64,000 nt of DNA from Petrosia ficiformis (GCA_947044365.1 OX345643.1:4792001-4856000), one strand, 5' to 3'; shown: positions 31,592 through 43,272, counted from the stretch's first letter. Translations and numbers: made by a program. Notes: generated by a model from the sequence alone, not told the origin.

Positions 31592-31735
31592 CTGTACAAA
31601 TTTCTTGTATCCACCAGTAGCAACCAGTATAGCAACAACTGAAGCTATGATTAAAGAGAACAGGACAGTTGTCACCATAAGAACTATCACACCAACAGAC
31701 ATGACTATCACACCACCCTCAGAAGAATCAGGACA
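31592..31735 (-). CDS. Transmembrane exon (interval B)
   Basis: Reads DSSEGGVIVMSVGVIVLMVT then TVLFSLIIASVVAILVATGG and YKKFVQ before a gtacta donor. One strong hydrophobic span followed by a basic patch. It lies downstream of DD-ANK copy 2 on the same strand. Confidence 0.5.
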
Positions 31736-31924
31736 AGATTACAGATTTCTCACATCTTGAGTATTGACTTTAACATCTTTGAAGTTGCTTATATCATAAC
31801 AGCTCACATGTATATGAATGCTAATTTAAGTCATGTGACTTCAGTAGTGGGTGTGGTCTCTATCCAGAAACTAGAGAAGGAAAAATGAGTGGGGAAAGAC
31901 AAATGAAACAGGAATAAGTACATG

Positions 31925-32390
31925 TGCACTAAACTGTACATTACATGTACATGTACACTAAGCTGTATATTACATGTACATGTACACTAAACTGTACATT
32001 ACATGTACATGTACACTGAGCTGTACATTACATGTACATGTACACTGAGCTGTACATGACATGGACATGTACACTAAGCTGTACATTACATGTACATGTA
32101 CATGTACACTAAGCTGTACACTACATATATGTACACTAAGCTGTACATTACATGTACATGTACATGTACACTAAACTGTACATTACATGTACATGTACAC
32201 TAAGCTGTACACTGAGCTGTACATTACATGTACATGTACACTAAACTGTACATTACATGTACATGTACACTAAGCTGTACATTACATGTACATGTACACT
32301 AAACTGTACATTACATGTACATGTACACTAAGCTGTACATTACATGTACATGTATACTAAACTGTACATTACATGTACAATGTATAATTT
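31925..32390. repeat. 29-bp satellite array, about 16 units
   Basis: Same unit as 14597-15125. A few units carry an extra acatgt and one reads actgagc. Confidence 0.9.
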
Positions 32391-32932
32391 ATGTCTGACT
32401 TTAAAAAATTAAAGGCACCAAATTACCAATGCAAATATGTTTTCAAAAATTTACAACTGCAACTAATAGTTGTCCTTCAACTAGCTACATGGCAAGATTT
32501 GATAATGAAAATGGTAATTTATGAATGGTCATCAAAATGCAACTCTTCAGTTAGTGATTTGATATGCTCAGTTATGCTTTACAAAGATCTAAACTATTAT
32601 AATATATATAATTATACTGCAATGTCCTGCTGACTTAATTATTATACCAGAGTACATTAATGACTCACTTTTTTCAGTACAGCATCATATTCTCTGTCCA
32701 TCTTGAAAGGAAAAATGGAAGATGGATACTTATCGTTAACTGCTTAATCTCGTATAGTAGAATATTGTTACTCGATGAATGATAATTTGTCATTTGGAAA
32801 TAATTATGGTGATGTGATTGTGATGTCTGTCCAAGCTAATAAAATAGTTCTAGATGGCATAACTTCAAATCATGTAACATTGGCAATTTGCTACATGTCT
32901 AAAGATGATTGGAGTTAGAACTACAGTATTTG
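32391..32932 (-). other. 3' flank of DD-ANK copy 2 with candidate small exon
   Basis: AT-rich. The segment 32669-32701 reads MDREYDAVLKK before a gtgagt donor and after a caag acceptor-like site. The 32710-32880 block is the reference for the gene-less scar at 4350-4625. Confidence 0.4.
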
Positions 32933-35900
32933 CTAACTGTCCTCCATATTATCAGCTGGTACTGATGAAGGATTTTCAGAACCTACACCTGAATCGACTG
33001 ATCGAACGCTTTGCACTGACAAAGGTCCTTCTCCCTCAGTATAACCCCTATCACTACTGATGACTGAAGCTGGTGAAAATGGCATGTTATAGTGAAATGT
33101 ACGGAACACTTCAACTATGTCTTGATGATGATTATAATGAGCAACATCAAGTGGTGTCATTCCATTACTCTCCATTACATTAGGATCTGCACCTGCTTCA
33201 AGTAATATGTTTATAATAAGTTTTTGTCCATACTGGGAAGCAAGATGTAATGCCGTTGTTCTACCAACTGCTTCATGGTTGACATCAACATTATGTTTAA
33301 TTAAAGTATGAACCAAATCGCTATATCCCTTAGCACTAGCTATCATCAAACAATTCCATCCATTATACTTCACTATATGAGGACTAGCACCAGATTTCAG
33401 AAGCATTGTTACAATAGTAAGTTGATTATTTTGACTTGCAAGATACAAAGCAGTTGTTCCATATACATCTTGAATGTTAGGATCAGCATTAGCCTTTAGT
33501 AGTAGCTCAACAATATCATTGTGGCCATTCCTACTAGCCACCATTAGAGGAGTACCACCAAGAGTGTTAGCAATATTTGGATCAGCTCCTGAATTGAGAA
33601 AAGTGATAACAACAGCAAGATGACCATTTCGACAGGCATTATAAAGAGTTGTTTCTCCAAGTATGGTTTGAACATTTGGATTAGCATTAGCCTTTAGTAG
33701 TAGCTCAACAATATCACTGTGAGTATTATCAATAGCCACTAGTAGAGGAGTGTCACTATTGTTAGTAGTGATATTCGGATTAGATCCAGAGTTGAGAAGA
33801 GTAGTAACAACATCAAGATGACCATGTTGACAAGCGAGATAAATAGCTGTTTCTCCATTTGTGTTTTGAACGTTCAAATCAACATTAGCCTTTAGTAGTA
33901 GCTCAACAATATCACTGTGTCCATTCTCAATCGCAACCATTAAAGGAGTGCCACCAAGAGTGTTAGCAATATTTGGATCAGCTCCCGAATCGAGAAAAGT
34001 GGTAATAACAGCAAGATGACCATTTTGACAGGCATAATAAAGAGGTGTTTCTCCAAGTATGGTTTGAACATTTGGATTAGCATTAGCCTTTAGTAGTAGC
34101 TCAACAATATCATTGTGAGTATTCTTAATAGCCACTAGTAGAGGAGTGTCACTATTGTTAGTAGTGATATTCGGATTAGATCCAGAGTTGAGAAGAGTAG
34201 TAACAACATCAAGATAACCATGTTGACAAGCGAGATAAATAGCTGTTTCTCCATTTGTGTTTTGAACGTTCACATCAACATTAGCTTTTAGTAGTAGCTC
34301 AACAATATCACTGTGTCCATTCTCAATTGCCACCATTAGAGGAGTGCCACCGAGAGTGTTAGCAATATTTGGATCAGCTCCTGAATCGAAAAAAGTTGTA
34401 ACAACAGCAAGATGACCATTTCGACAGGCGTTATAAAGAGGTGTTTCTCCAAGTATGTTTCGAACATTTGGATTAGCAAGTAGTAGCTCAGCAATACCAT
34501 TGTGAGCATTCTTAATAGCCACTTGTAGAGGAGTGTCACCATTGTTAGTAGTGATATTTGGATCTGCTCCAGAGTTGAGAAGAGTATTAACAGCAGCAAG
34601 ATGACCATTTCGACAAGCGAGATAAAAAGCTGTTTCTCCATCTTTGTTTTGGACATTAGGATTAGCATTAGCCTTTAGTAGTAGCTCAACAATATCATTG
34701 TGACCATTCTCAATCGCCACCATTAGAGGAGTGCCACCAAGAGTGTTAGCAATATTTGGATTAGCTCCTGAATTGAGAAAAGTGGTAATAACAGCAAGAT
34801 GACCATTTTGACAGGCATAATAAAGAGGTGTTTCTCCAAGTATGGTTTGAACATTTGGATTAGCATTAGCCTTTAGTAGTAGCTCAACAATATCATTGTG
34901 AGTATTCTTAATAGCCACTAGTAGAGGAGTGTCACTATTGTTAGTAGTGATATTCGGATTAGATCCAGAGTTGAGAAGAGTAGTAACAACATCAAGATGA
35001 CCATGTTGACAAGCGAGATAAATAGCTGTTTCTCCATTTGTGTTTTGAACGTTCACATCAACATTAGCCTTTAGTAGTAGCTCAACAATATCACTGTGCC
35101 CATTCTCAATTGCCACCATTAGAGGAGTGCCACCAAGAGTGTTAGCAATATTTGGATCAGCTCCTGAATCGAGAAAAGTTGTAACAACAGCAAGATGACC
35201 ATTTCGACAGGCGTTATAAAGAGGTGTTTCTCCAAGTATGTTTCGAACATTTGGATTAGCAAGTAGTAGCTCAGCAATACCATTGTGAGCATTCTTAATA
35301 GCCACTTGTAGAGGAGTGTCACCATTGTTAGTAGTGATATTTGGATCTGCTCCAGAGTTGAGAAGAGTATTAACAGCAGCAAGATGACCATTTCGACAAG
35401 TGAGATAAAAAGCTGTTTCTCCATCTTTGTTTTGGACATTAGGATTAGCATTAGCCTTTAGTAGTAGCTCAACAATATCATTGTGACCATTGTGACTAGC
35501 CATCATTAGAGGAGAGCTACGATTATTAGTAGTGATATTTGGATCAGCTCCAGAGTTGAGAAGAGTAGTAACAACAGCAAGATGACCATTACGACAAGCA
35601 TTATAAACAGCTGTTACTCCCAATGCATTTTGAATGTTTGGATCAATGTTAGATTTTAGTAGTAGCTCAACTATATCATTCTGACCATGCTTACTAGCCA
35701 CTAGTAGAGCAGTATTACCATCGTTAGTAGTAATATTTGGATCAGCTCCAGAGTTGAGAAGAGTAGTTACAGCAGCAACATCACCATAACAACATGCCCA
35801 ATAAACTGCTGTTTGTCCATCAATATCTTGAACATTTGGATTAGCATGAGCCTTTAGTAATAGCTTAATGAAATGATTGCCACTATCATTCTCAAAACAT

Positions 35901-38900
35901 GCCAGTAGAGGAGTGACACCATCTTTGTTAGATATATTTGGATTCGCTCCTGAGTTGAGAAGAGTAGTAACAACAGCAAGGTCACCATGATTGTCACTAT
36001 CATTCCCAACACATGCCAGTAGAGGAGTGACACCATCTTTGTTAGTGATATTTGGATCCACTCCAGAGTTGAGAAGAGTAGTAACAACAGCAAGGTCACC
36101 ATTTAGACAAGCAAAAAAAATAGCTGTTTCTCCATATTCGTTTTGAACTTGTGGATCAATATTATACTTCAGTAGTAGCTCAACTACAACATTGTGACCA
36201 TTCACACTAGCCACTATTAGAGGAGAGTAACCATTCTCATCAAAGATGCTTGGATCTGCTCCAGAGTTGAGAAGAGTAGCAACAACAGCAAGATGACCAT
36301 TTTCACAAGCGAGATGAATAGCTGTTAGTCCATTTGTGTCTTGAATGTTTGGATTGACATTAGCCTTTAGGAGTAGCTCAACAACAATATTGTGACCATT
36401 CTCACTAGCCACCATTAGAGGAGTGCCACCAGAATTGTCAGAGATATTTGGTTCAGCTCCAGAGTTCAGAAGAGTAGCAACAACAGCAAGATGACCATTT
36501 TTGCAAGCTAGATAAATAGCTGTTAGTCCATTTGTGTCTCGAATGTTTGGATTGACATTAGCCTTTAGAAGTAGCTCAACCAAAGCATTGTGACCATTCT
36601 GACTAGCCACCATTAGAGTACTGGAACCGGAAGCTGTAGTAGTGATATTTGGATCGGCTCCAGAGTTGAGAAGAGTAGTAACAACAGCAAAATGACCATT
36701 TCGAGAAGCAAAATAAATAGCTGTTAATCCATTTGTGTCTTTAATGTTTGGATTGACATTAGCTTTTAGGAGTAGCTCAACAACAGTATTGTGACCATTC
36801 TGACTAGCCACCATGAGAGTACTGGAACCAGAAGCTGTAGTAGTGATATTTGGATCAGCTCCAGAGTCAAGAAGAGTAGTAACAACAGCAAGATGACCAT
36901 TTTCACAAGCGAGATGAATAGCTGTTAGTCCATTATTGTTTTGAATGTTTGGATTGACATTAGCCATTAGGAGTAGCTCAACAACAGTATTGTGACCATT
37001 CTGACTAGCCACCATCAGAGTACTGGAACCAGAAGCTGTAGTAGTGATATTTGGATCAGCTCCAGAGTCAAGAAGAGTAGTAACAACAGTAAGATGACCA
37101 TTTTCACAAGCGAGATAAATAGTTGTTTCTCCATTTCCGTTTTGAATGTTTGGATCGACATTAGCTTGTAGGAGTAGCTCAACGACATCATTGTGACCAT
37201 TCTTACTAGCCGCTAGTAGAGGAGTATCACCATTGTTAGTAGCGATATTTGGATCAGCTCCAGAGTTGAGAAGAGTAGTCACAGCAGCAACATCACTAAA
37301 ATGACACGCCCAATAAACTGCTGTTTCTCCATCTTTGTTTTGAACATGTGGATCAATATTATACTTCAGTAGTAGCTCAACTACATCATTGTGACCATTC
37401 TTACTAGCCACAAGTAGAGGAGAGTCACCAATCTTAGTAGTGATATTTGGATCAGCTCCATAGTTGAGAAGAGTAGTAACAACAGTAAGATGACCAAGTT
37501 CACAAGCGAGATAAATAGTTGTTTTTCCATTTGTGTTTCGAATGTTTGGATTGACATTAGCCTTTAGTAGTAGCTCAACAATATCATTGTGACCATTCTT
37601 GCTAGCCGCCAGTAGAGAAGCAAAACCATTATTAGCAGTGAGATCTGGATCAACAGCAAGATGATCATTTCGACAGGCATTATCAATAGCTATTACTTCC
37701 AATGTGTTTTGATTGTTTGTGATAACATTAGCCTTTAGTAGTAGCTCAACGATGTCATTGTGACCATTCTTACTAGCTGCCAGTAGAGGAGTGTCACCAT
37801 TTTTAGTAGGAATACTTGGATCTGCTCCAGAGTTGAGAAGAGTAGTTACAGCAGAATGATCACCATAATAACATGCCCAATAAACTGCTGTTTCTCCATC
37901 ATTGTCTTGAACATGTGGATCGACATTACACTTTAGTAGTAGCTCAACGACATTTTTGTGACCATTTTGACTAGCCACCAGTAGAGGAGTGACACCATCA
38001 TTAGTAGTGATATTTGGATCAGCTCCAGAGCCGAGAAGAGTAGTAACAACATCAAGATGACCATTTTCACAAGCACGATAAATAGCTGTTTCTCGATCTT
38101 TGTCTTGAAGATTTGGATCAACATTAGACTTTATTAGTAGCTCCACAACATCATTGTAACCATTTTCACTTGCCATTGTTAAAGGAGTACCACCAAAATT
38201 GTCTGTTAGATTTATATCAGCTCCCAAGTTCAGAAGAGTAGTGACAAAAGTAAGATCGCCGTTTTTACAAGCAAGATAAATGGCTGTTATACCATTTTCA
38301 TTTTGACTGTTTGGATCTACATTAGCCTTTACTAGTAGCTCAACAACATCACTGTGACCATTTCGAATAGCAACAGCTATTGGAGTATCACCATTATTGT
38401 CAGCAAGATTTGGATCAGCTCCATTGTTGAGAAGGGTAGTAACAACATCAAGATGATCATTTTGACAGGCAAAATAAACAGCTGTTTCTCTATTTTTGTT
38501 TTGAATGTTTGGATTAACATTTGCCTTTAGCAGTAGCTCAACGACATCATTGTGACCATTTTTACTAGCTACAAGTAGAGGAGCAAGACCATTATTGGTT
38601 GTGATATTCGGATCAGCTTCAGAGTTGAGAAGAGTAGTAACAACAGGAAGATGACCATTTATACTTGCAAGATAAACAGCTGTTACTCCTTTTTTGTCTT
38701 GTAGGTTTGGATCAACATTAGCCTTTAGCAGTAGCTTGACAATATTATTATAACCATTGAAACTAGCCTCCATCAGAGGAGTTTCACCATTATTAGTAGT
38801 GATATTCAGATCAGCTCCAGAGGTAAGGAGAGTAGTAACAACAGCTAGATGACCATTAGCACAGGCTTGATAAACAGCTGTTTCTCCATTATTGTCTCGA

Positions 38901-40606
38901 ATGTTTGTATTAACGTCAAACTTTAGCAGTAATTCAGCAACAATCATGTGACCTTTTTGACTAGCCACCATTAGAGGAGTGGAACCACTATATTTAGCAA
39001 TATTTGGATTAGATCCAGAGGCCAAGAGAAGAGAGGCAATACTAAAGTGTCCTAATTTACACGCAAGATAGAGGGCTGTTTCTCCATATCTGTTTTGAAA
39101 ATTTGTATATCGAATATATTGCAATAGAGTTTGTACGACTCCAATATTATCATTTACAGTAGCGGTCATGAGGGGGGTGAAGCCATTTTCTGATGGTATG
39201 TTTGGATTAGCGCCTGAATTCAAGAGTGTAGTAACAATAGTTTGATGGCCTTTAAGAGAAGCAATATTGAGAGGAGTAACAGACTTACTTGTGACTACAT
39301 TAGGTGAAGTACCAGCATCAAGTAATACACTAACTACATCAAGATGACCATAAATACATGCTATATGTAAAGCATAAACACTTTGTCTATCCCTCATCTT
39401 TGATGCAACAGATATAACCTTCTCACCCCTTTTAGTCAGTGTGTTAGGATCACCACCTACTGCTAGGAGAACCTCTACAGGTGCTACTAAACTAGATTCT
39501 AGTGCATTCAATAGAGCATCGTCTAGGGTAGTAAACTCACTGTTATGTCTAGTAGTCTGTTTAAAAATAACTTCCTTATCAATGCTAAGAGATAATATGC
39601 CTAATGCCTTCAAGAAATGAGGAAATTTAGTTTGAACTCTCAGTAATCTGTTGTTACTAATTTTAGTAACCTTCCAGTACACCAGCATACAACCGGTACC
39701 CTTGGAAACTTTCATTTCCCGAATATGTTTATTAGGTTCACAGAAAAAAGCCCTCACTAACGTTTCAAACCTCTTTATCACCACATTATCCCAGATATCT
39801 GCAAGCTTTAATTTAATCACTTTACCCCTTCCAGGTAGCTCACCTGTCAATTTTTCACTTAGATCTTTTATGGAGGTAGACTCTTTGAATTGCTCTAGGT
39901 CACTTTTGTACTTCTCAAACATATCTTTGAGGCGTTTTACCTCTCCAAGGAAAAATTCTACTAAATCTTCTAAGAGATAGTAGTAGAGAAAACTACAGCA
40001 CTTGCACACTCTCTTATATACATTATCTAAAGTAGCTTTTTCTGATGAAAATGGTTTTAATTTGCGTTGTTTGTATAGGAATTGTTGCAACAGGTCAAGC
40101 GAAATCGATTGCTCTTGTAGAAAGTTTTTTGCTTCTGTTTCCAGCATGGAATATTGCGCATGAAGATGGTCAAAATCTCTAACAACTTTTGGTTCTGTTT
40201 CATACCCTGAAGATAATGATGTGTTGCGGGCTGCATTAAGGATACCGCCAGCTGAATTATATTCTAGGTCTTCAATATCGCTGGGAGTGCCTTCGTGATT
40301 GTCATCCTTTTTAGTACTTAAAAGTTGTTCAAATAAATTACAATACTTATCTCTTATCTGACCTGCATGATTATGATCTCCAATCTTTTCAAAAGCTCCA
40401 GCAATATCCTTCCAACATGGCTTTTTGTTCTTTTCATAACATATAAATAGTTCAGTTACACAGCGATTAGTTCCTTGACAACTGTATTGATTTTCAATCC
40501 TTTTTAGATCTTTGTGGGCTAAGTTGAGATGAACACCCAGAGAAAACCATTGTGGCTCCTTACCAACCTCCTCCACAAACTCACTAAGTGTTGGAACATC
40601 AGACAT
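32933..40606 (-). CDS. Death domain-ankyrin repeat protein, copy 2 (most complete)
   Basis: 2557 codons in one exon. Same order as copy 1: Death domain (start MSDVPTLSEF; TPVP of the sisters is missing), acidic linker, helical region, then about 64 ankyrin repeats. Only this copy keeps the terminal repeats in frame: TTALHLASQYG, the one canonical TPLH-like motif, then MTPLDVAHYNHHQDIVEVF. A serine-rich tail of about 65 residues follows, with SVDSGVGSENPSSV, ending NMEDS. The second half of the array is peculiar to this copy, with repeats reading TILGETPLYYAC and NTLGGTPLMVAIENGHSDIV. Some repeats lack three residues (ELLLANPNV). TM/kinase/KEN exons follow on the same strand from 31735 down. 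A donor-like CAG/GTGTAGG inside the tail could allow splicing onward, unproven. Confidence 0.92.
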   Translation of the reverse strand: MSDVPTLSEFVEEVGKEPQWFSLGVHLNLAHKDLKRIENQYSCQGTNRCVTELFICYEKNKKPCWKDIAGAFEKIGDHNHAGQIRDKYCNLFEQLLSTKKDDNHEGTPSDIEDLEYNSAGGILNAARNTSLSSGYETEPKVVRDFDHLHAQYSMLETEAKNFLQEQSISLDLLQQFLYKQRKLKPFSSEKATLDNVYKRVCKCCSFLYYYLLEDLVEFFLGEVKRLKDMFEKYKSDLEQFKESTSIKDLSEKLTGELPGRGKVIKLKLADIWDNVVIKRFETLVRAFFCEPNKHIREMKVSKGTGCMLVYWKVTKISNNRLLRVQTKFPHFLKALGILSLSIDKEVIFKQTTRHNSEFTTLDDALLNALESSLVAPVEVLLAVGGDPNTLTKRGEKVISVASKMRDRQSVYALHIACIYGHLDVVSVLLDAGTSPNVVTSKSVTPLNIASLKGHQTIVTTLLNSGANPNIPSENGFTPLMTATVNDNIGVVQTLLQYIRYTNFQNRYGETALYLACKLGHFSIASLLLASGSNPNIAKYSGSTPLMVASQKGHMIVAELLLKFDVNTNIRDNNGETAVYQACANGHLAVVTTLLTSGADLNITTNNGETPLMEASFNGYNNIVKLLLKANVDPNLQDKKGVTAVYLASINGHLPVVTTLLNSEADPNITTNNGLAPLLVASKNGHNDVVELLLKANVNPNIQNKNRETAVYFACQNDHLDVVTTLLNNGADPNLADNNGDTPIAVAIRNGHSDVVELLVKANVDPNSQNENGITAIYLACKNGDLTFVTTLLNLGADINLTDNFGGTPLTMASENGYNDVVELLIKSNVDPNLQDKDRETAIYRACENGHLDVVTTLLGSGADPNITTNDGVTPLLVASQNGHKNVVELLLKCNVDPHVQDNDGETAVYWACYYGDHSAVTTLLNSGADPSIPTKNGDTPLLAASKNGHNDIVELLLKANVITNNQNTLEVIAIDNACRNDHLAVDPDLTANNGFASLLAASKNGHNDIVELLLKANVNPNIRNTNGKTTIYLACELGHLTVVTTLLNYGADPNITTKIGDSPLLVASKNGHNDVVELLLKYNIDPHVQNKDGETAVYWACHFSDVAAVTTLLNSGADPNIATNNGDTPLLAASKNGHNDVVELLLQANVDPNIQNGNGETTIYLACENGHLTVVTTLLDSGADPNITTTASGSSTLMVASQNGHNTVVELLLMANVNPNIQNNNGLTAIHLACENGHLAVVTTLLDSGADPNITTTASGSSTLMVASQNGHNTVVELLLKANVNPNIKDTNGLTAIYFASRNGHFAVVTTLLNSGADPNITTTASGSSTLMVASQNGHNALVELLLKANVNPNIRDTNGLTAIYLACKNGHLAVVATLLNSGAEPNISDNSGGTPLMVASENGHNIVVELLLKANVNPNIQDTNGLTAIHLACENGHLAVVATLLNSGADPSIFDENGYSPLIVASVNGHNVVVELLLKYNIDPQVQNEYGETAIFFACLNGDLAVVTTLLNSGVDPNITNKDGVTPLLACVGNDSDNHGDLAVVTTLLNSGANPNISNKDGVTPLLACFENDSGNHFIKLLLKAHANPNVQDIDGQTAVYWACCYGDVAAVTTLLNSGADPNITTNDGNTALLVASKHGQNDIVELLLKSNIDPNIQNALGVTAVYNACRNGHLAVVTTLLNSGADPNITTNNRSSPLMMASHNGHNDIVELLLKANANPNVQNKDGETAFYLTCRNGHLAAVNTLLNSGADPNITTNNGDTPLQVAIKNAHNGIAELLLANPNVRNILGETPLYNACRNGHLAVVTTFLDSGADPNIANTLGGTPLMVAIENGHSDIVELLLKANVDVNVQNTNGETAIYLACQHGHLDVVTTLLNSGSNPNITTNNSDTPLLVAIKNTHNDIVELLLKANANPNVQTILGETPLYYACQNGHLAVITTFLNSGANPNIANTLGGTPLMVAIENGHNDIVELLLKANANPNVQNKDGETAFYLACRNGHLAAVNTLLNSGADPNITTNNGDTPLQVAIKNAHNGIAELLLANPNVRNILGETPLYNACRNGHLAVVTTFFDSGADPNIANTLGGTPLMVAIENGHSDIVELLLKANVDVNVQNTNGETAIYLACQHGYLDVVTTLLNSGSNPNITTNNSDTPLLVAIKNTHNDIVELLLKANANPNVQTILGETPLYYACQNGHLAVITTFLDSGADPNIANTLGGTPLMVAIENGHSDIVELLLKANVDLNVQNTNGETAIYLACQHGHLDVVTTLLNSGSNPNITTNNSDTPLLVAIDNTHSDIVELLLKANANPNVQTILGETTLYNACRNGHLAVVITFLNSGADPNIANTLGGTPLMVASRNGHNDIVELLLKANADPNIQDVYGTTALYLASQNNQLTIVTMLLKSGASPHIVKYNGWNCLMIASAKGYSDLVHTLIKHNVDVNHEAVGRTTALHLASQYGQKLIINILLEAGADPNVMESNGMTPLDVAHYNHHQDIVEVFRTFHYNMPFSPASVISSDRGYTEGEGPLSVQSVRSVDSGVGSENPSSVPADNMEDS
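33889..35455. repeat. 783-bp tandem super-repeat in copy 2 ankyrin array
   Basis: Two near-identical units offset by exactly 783 bp (for example 34336 and 35119), with a partial third toward 33500. 783 bp encodes 261 residues: eight 33-residue repeats minus the three residues missing in ELLLANPNV. Confidence 0.85.
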
Positions 40607-40681
40607 AATAGCTACTGCTGGAGCTACATTAAAAAAAGATTAAAATATATATATAAAGAGAATACAATAAGTTTATTTTAC

Positions 40682-40730
40682 CTTTTGGCAGTGTCAGGGC
40701 TGGCAGGAAATGCTTTGCATACCTCAACCA
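40682..40730 (-). promoter_or_regulatory. Leader exon of DD-ANK copy 2 with upstream ORF
   Basis: Donor at 40682, acceptor at 40623, intron about 58 bases. Upstream ORF 40694-40720 reads MQSISCQP and stops with TGA. Confidence 0.45.
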
Positions 40731-41412
40731 TTTAAGGCTTTAACTTAAATTTAATTATTAATAATAAAATTGCAGTGTTAGTAATAACATACATTACTGT
40801 ATGCTTTCACATACACTATATACAAAAATAAAATTGTTAAAATAACTAATTTATTGGTTAGTAGACTACAGTTGCAAGGAATAGTGGAAAATGTAATTTA
40901 ATTGGTCAGGCATGTTGTTATGACTACATGGTGACATACATGTACTTGTACTAATTGTAATTTCCTTATCATATCTAATATGTACAAAGAAGTAGAATAA
41001 AATATTTTAATTAAATCGTTTTAGGTTTCTAAACCTTCTTTGTGCATCTAATATGAGATATTATAGACATGATATTTCATTATAATTGGTACAAGTATGT
41101 TATCATGCAGTCATAACAACTTGTATGACTAATTAAATTATAATTTACACTGTACTACATGTGTTATTTAACAATTCTATTTTTTACATTGTACAGAATA
41201 GGAGCCTCCTACTCACAATATGTTATTTACTATGTACAATGATATCGTAAATTGGTAATAGGTCCAAGCAAATTAACCCTACTATCTTTTGACTGAAGAT
41301 CGAATAAATTTTAAAATGCCAGCATAAAAATGGAATGTGATATAAAAATTGAACATGATATATTATAAAAATTGAATATGTTATAAAAATTTATAGGGTA
41401 GGACGAATAATA

Positions 41413-41574
41413 CTAATAAGAGTGAAATGCTGTTTCTGATTTACACATTTCAATTTGTTTGTAAGTATGAATGAGAAGAGAAGGGAAACGAGATGTGAAA
41501 TATAATACAAATTCCTCAGGAATGGATCCTAAACTATGTCTCAGGTTCTCTGCAAGTTCACGATAATGATGTTT
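41413..41574 (-). CDS. KEN C-terminal exon, open, acceptor mutated (interval C)
   Basis: Reads KHHYRELAENLRHSLGS to the conserved end TAFHSY and TAG. The coding part is intact, but the acceptor AG is AA (ttttcaa), and the next upstream AG (cttcag, 7 bases away) would shift the frame. A proline of the sisters is alanine here. Confidence 0.7.
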   Translation of the reverse strand, partial: KHHYRELAENLRHSLGSIPEEFVLYFTSRFPSLLIHTYKQIEMCKSETAFHSY

Positions 41575-41908
41575 TTGAAAACTGAAGAAAATAAAAAATC
41601 TCATTAGTTTAAGATATGTTATAAAATAATAAAACATTAAAAATATATAGGCATTTCTTAATAAGGAAGACTGTCCTTTTTATTACTGGGACCACCCAAC
41701 AGTATCATCAATCTTTATCACAAAATGGTGGCATTGCTCAGCCTCCTTCTAAATTACATCTCATCTTTGAACCACACAAGTTTCATTCACATTGGTACAA
41801 CAAAAAAGGACAGCATTGCATGTACTCAAAAGCAAGAAATTCTCATAATTTACATGTACTAGAGGATCCCAATGTATATACATGTATAAACAAACATTAT
41901 TATCTCAC

Positions 41909-41964
41909 CTTATCTCTTAATAAATCCCTCAATGAGATACCTTGAGATCTCAATTTACCAAGAT
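41909..41964 (-). CDS. KEN middle exon, open (interval C, set 1)
   Basis: 56 bases, no stop: DLGKLRSQGISLRDLLRDK, with acceptor ctatag and donor gtgaga. It ends in phase 0, matching the KEN C-terminal exon. Confidence 0.65.
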
Positions 41965-42441
41965 CTATAGAACGAAACATTTAAAATAATAAATGAACAA
42001 ATCAATAACTCAGAAGTTATCATAAATTCCAAGTCCTACCATCTGTCTCAAATATATCAGAGAGTATGGTAGTATACTATCTATGTAGGGATGGCACAGA
42101 AACAAATTGGTCTGTAATCTATAATCCATGCTCCACATTTTATACCCACCTATAATTAGATACATGTATAGTAATATCTAAGTCTACTTTTAATTGTGTG
42201 TACTAATTTTAGCAAATTTAGCGATTAACGTAACAATCCCTAAAATTATTACAAGCTACAAAAATATATTTTGTGATCATTGTATTTAATTAGCTTATTA
42301 GGTGTGGCTCCAAACTCACTAATATTAATGCATGCTAAATATGAGCATTTAAAAATCGTTAAATTTAGTGGATGCAATTAATAGTAAGCTTAACGTATAT
42401 ATGTGTATGATACAAAATCTCATTTTCAATATAAGACTTAC

Positions 42442-42621
42442 CACTCTAGTGTGATCCTGGAATTTCTGGAGTGATACCAGACGAAGCTGTGTAGTATCCT
42501 TGACCAGTTGGTAGCTTACAACAAAGTCACAAATCTGATATGAAAGCCTTGATCTGTTTTGATGAACACAGGCCACAGGTCACAGGTAACGAGAACATTT
42601 TGAGGTTTGAGTCTCTGTATA
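42442..42621 (-). pseudogene. Kinase catalytic-loop/DFG exon (interval C, 1)
   Basis: 180 bases, splice sites intact, same length as 26173-26352. Starts VYRDSNLK-like and shares the TGA in the DFG position and the terminal TAG. Confidence 0.55.
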
Positions 42622-43134
42622 CTGAGAAAATGAAAAACTAATGATCTTGGTTGATAATATTATTATGTTAGCAATTCACATCAATACAGCTGATACTGTA
42701 CATGTAGCCATGTACAATATGAATTTTGTACACATATTTAATTCTCCTATTATAGCCCACCACATCTTAGCTAATAACTATCATATGGCTGAACTGGGAC
42801 TGGTTGTTCTTTGTAGAGACAGACGCCATTTTGTCAAGTGTATAAAATGTCTGTTTCCCATGGTGGGAGTATTATGGCATGCAATTATCTGGTATCTGGA
42901 TTATTGGTAAAACATCTATATCAGTACATCACTACTATAATGTACTACTGACTTATTATAGGTAGCAATGGGTTATTAGCTAGCCTAATATTAGGGAGGT
43001 TGTATATGTACATGGAAACATTCAAAATACATTAGTCACTCACTTCATTACAGTATCACATTCTGTATCCATCTTGATAGCTATAACAGAAGATCTCATG
43101 ATATCACAGGTCACCCATAATAACCAAGACTTAC

Positions 43135-43272
43135 CACTCTAATGTGATCCTGACTGAACTGTGAAATATCCTTGACCAGTTGGTAGCTTACAACAAATCT
43201 GATACGAGAGCCTTAATCTCTCACAATGAACACAGGTCACATGTAATGACAAAGGTTTGAGTCTCTGCGTAC
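43135..43272 (-). pseudogene. Kinase catalytic-loop exon remnant (interval C, 2)
   Basis: Near-identical to 3895-4032, with the same lost acceptor and deletions. Confidence 0.5.

Larger units (their letters stand above)
30484..31962. repeat. ~740-bp tandem duplication carrying juxtamembrane and TM exons
   Basis: Positions 30497, 30597 and 30850 recur at 31237, 31337 and about 31590, a constant 740-bp offset. Each copy carries a juxtamembrane exon and a TM exon. A third truncated pair is at about 31000-31222. Confidence 0.75.
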
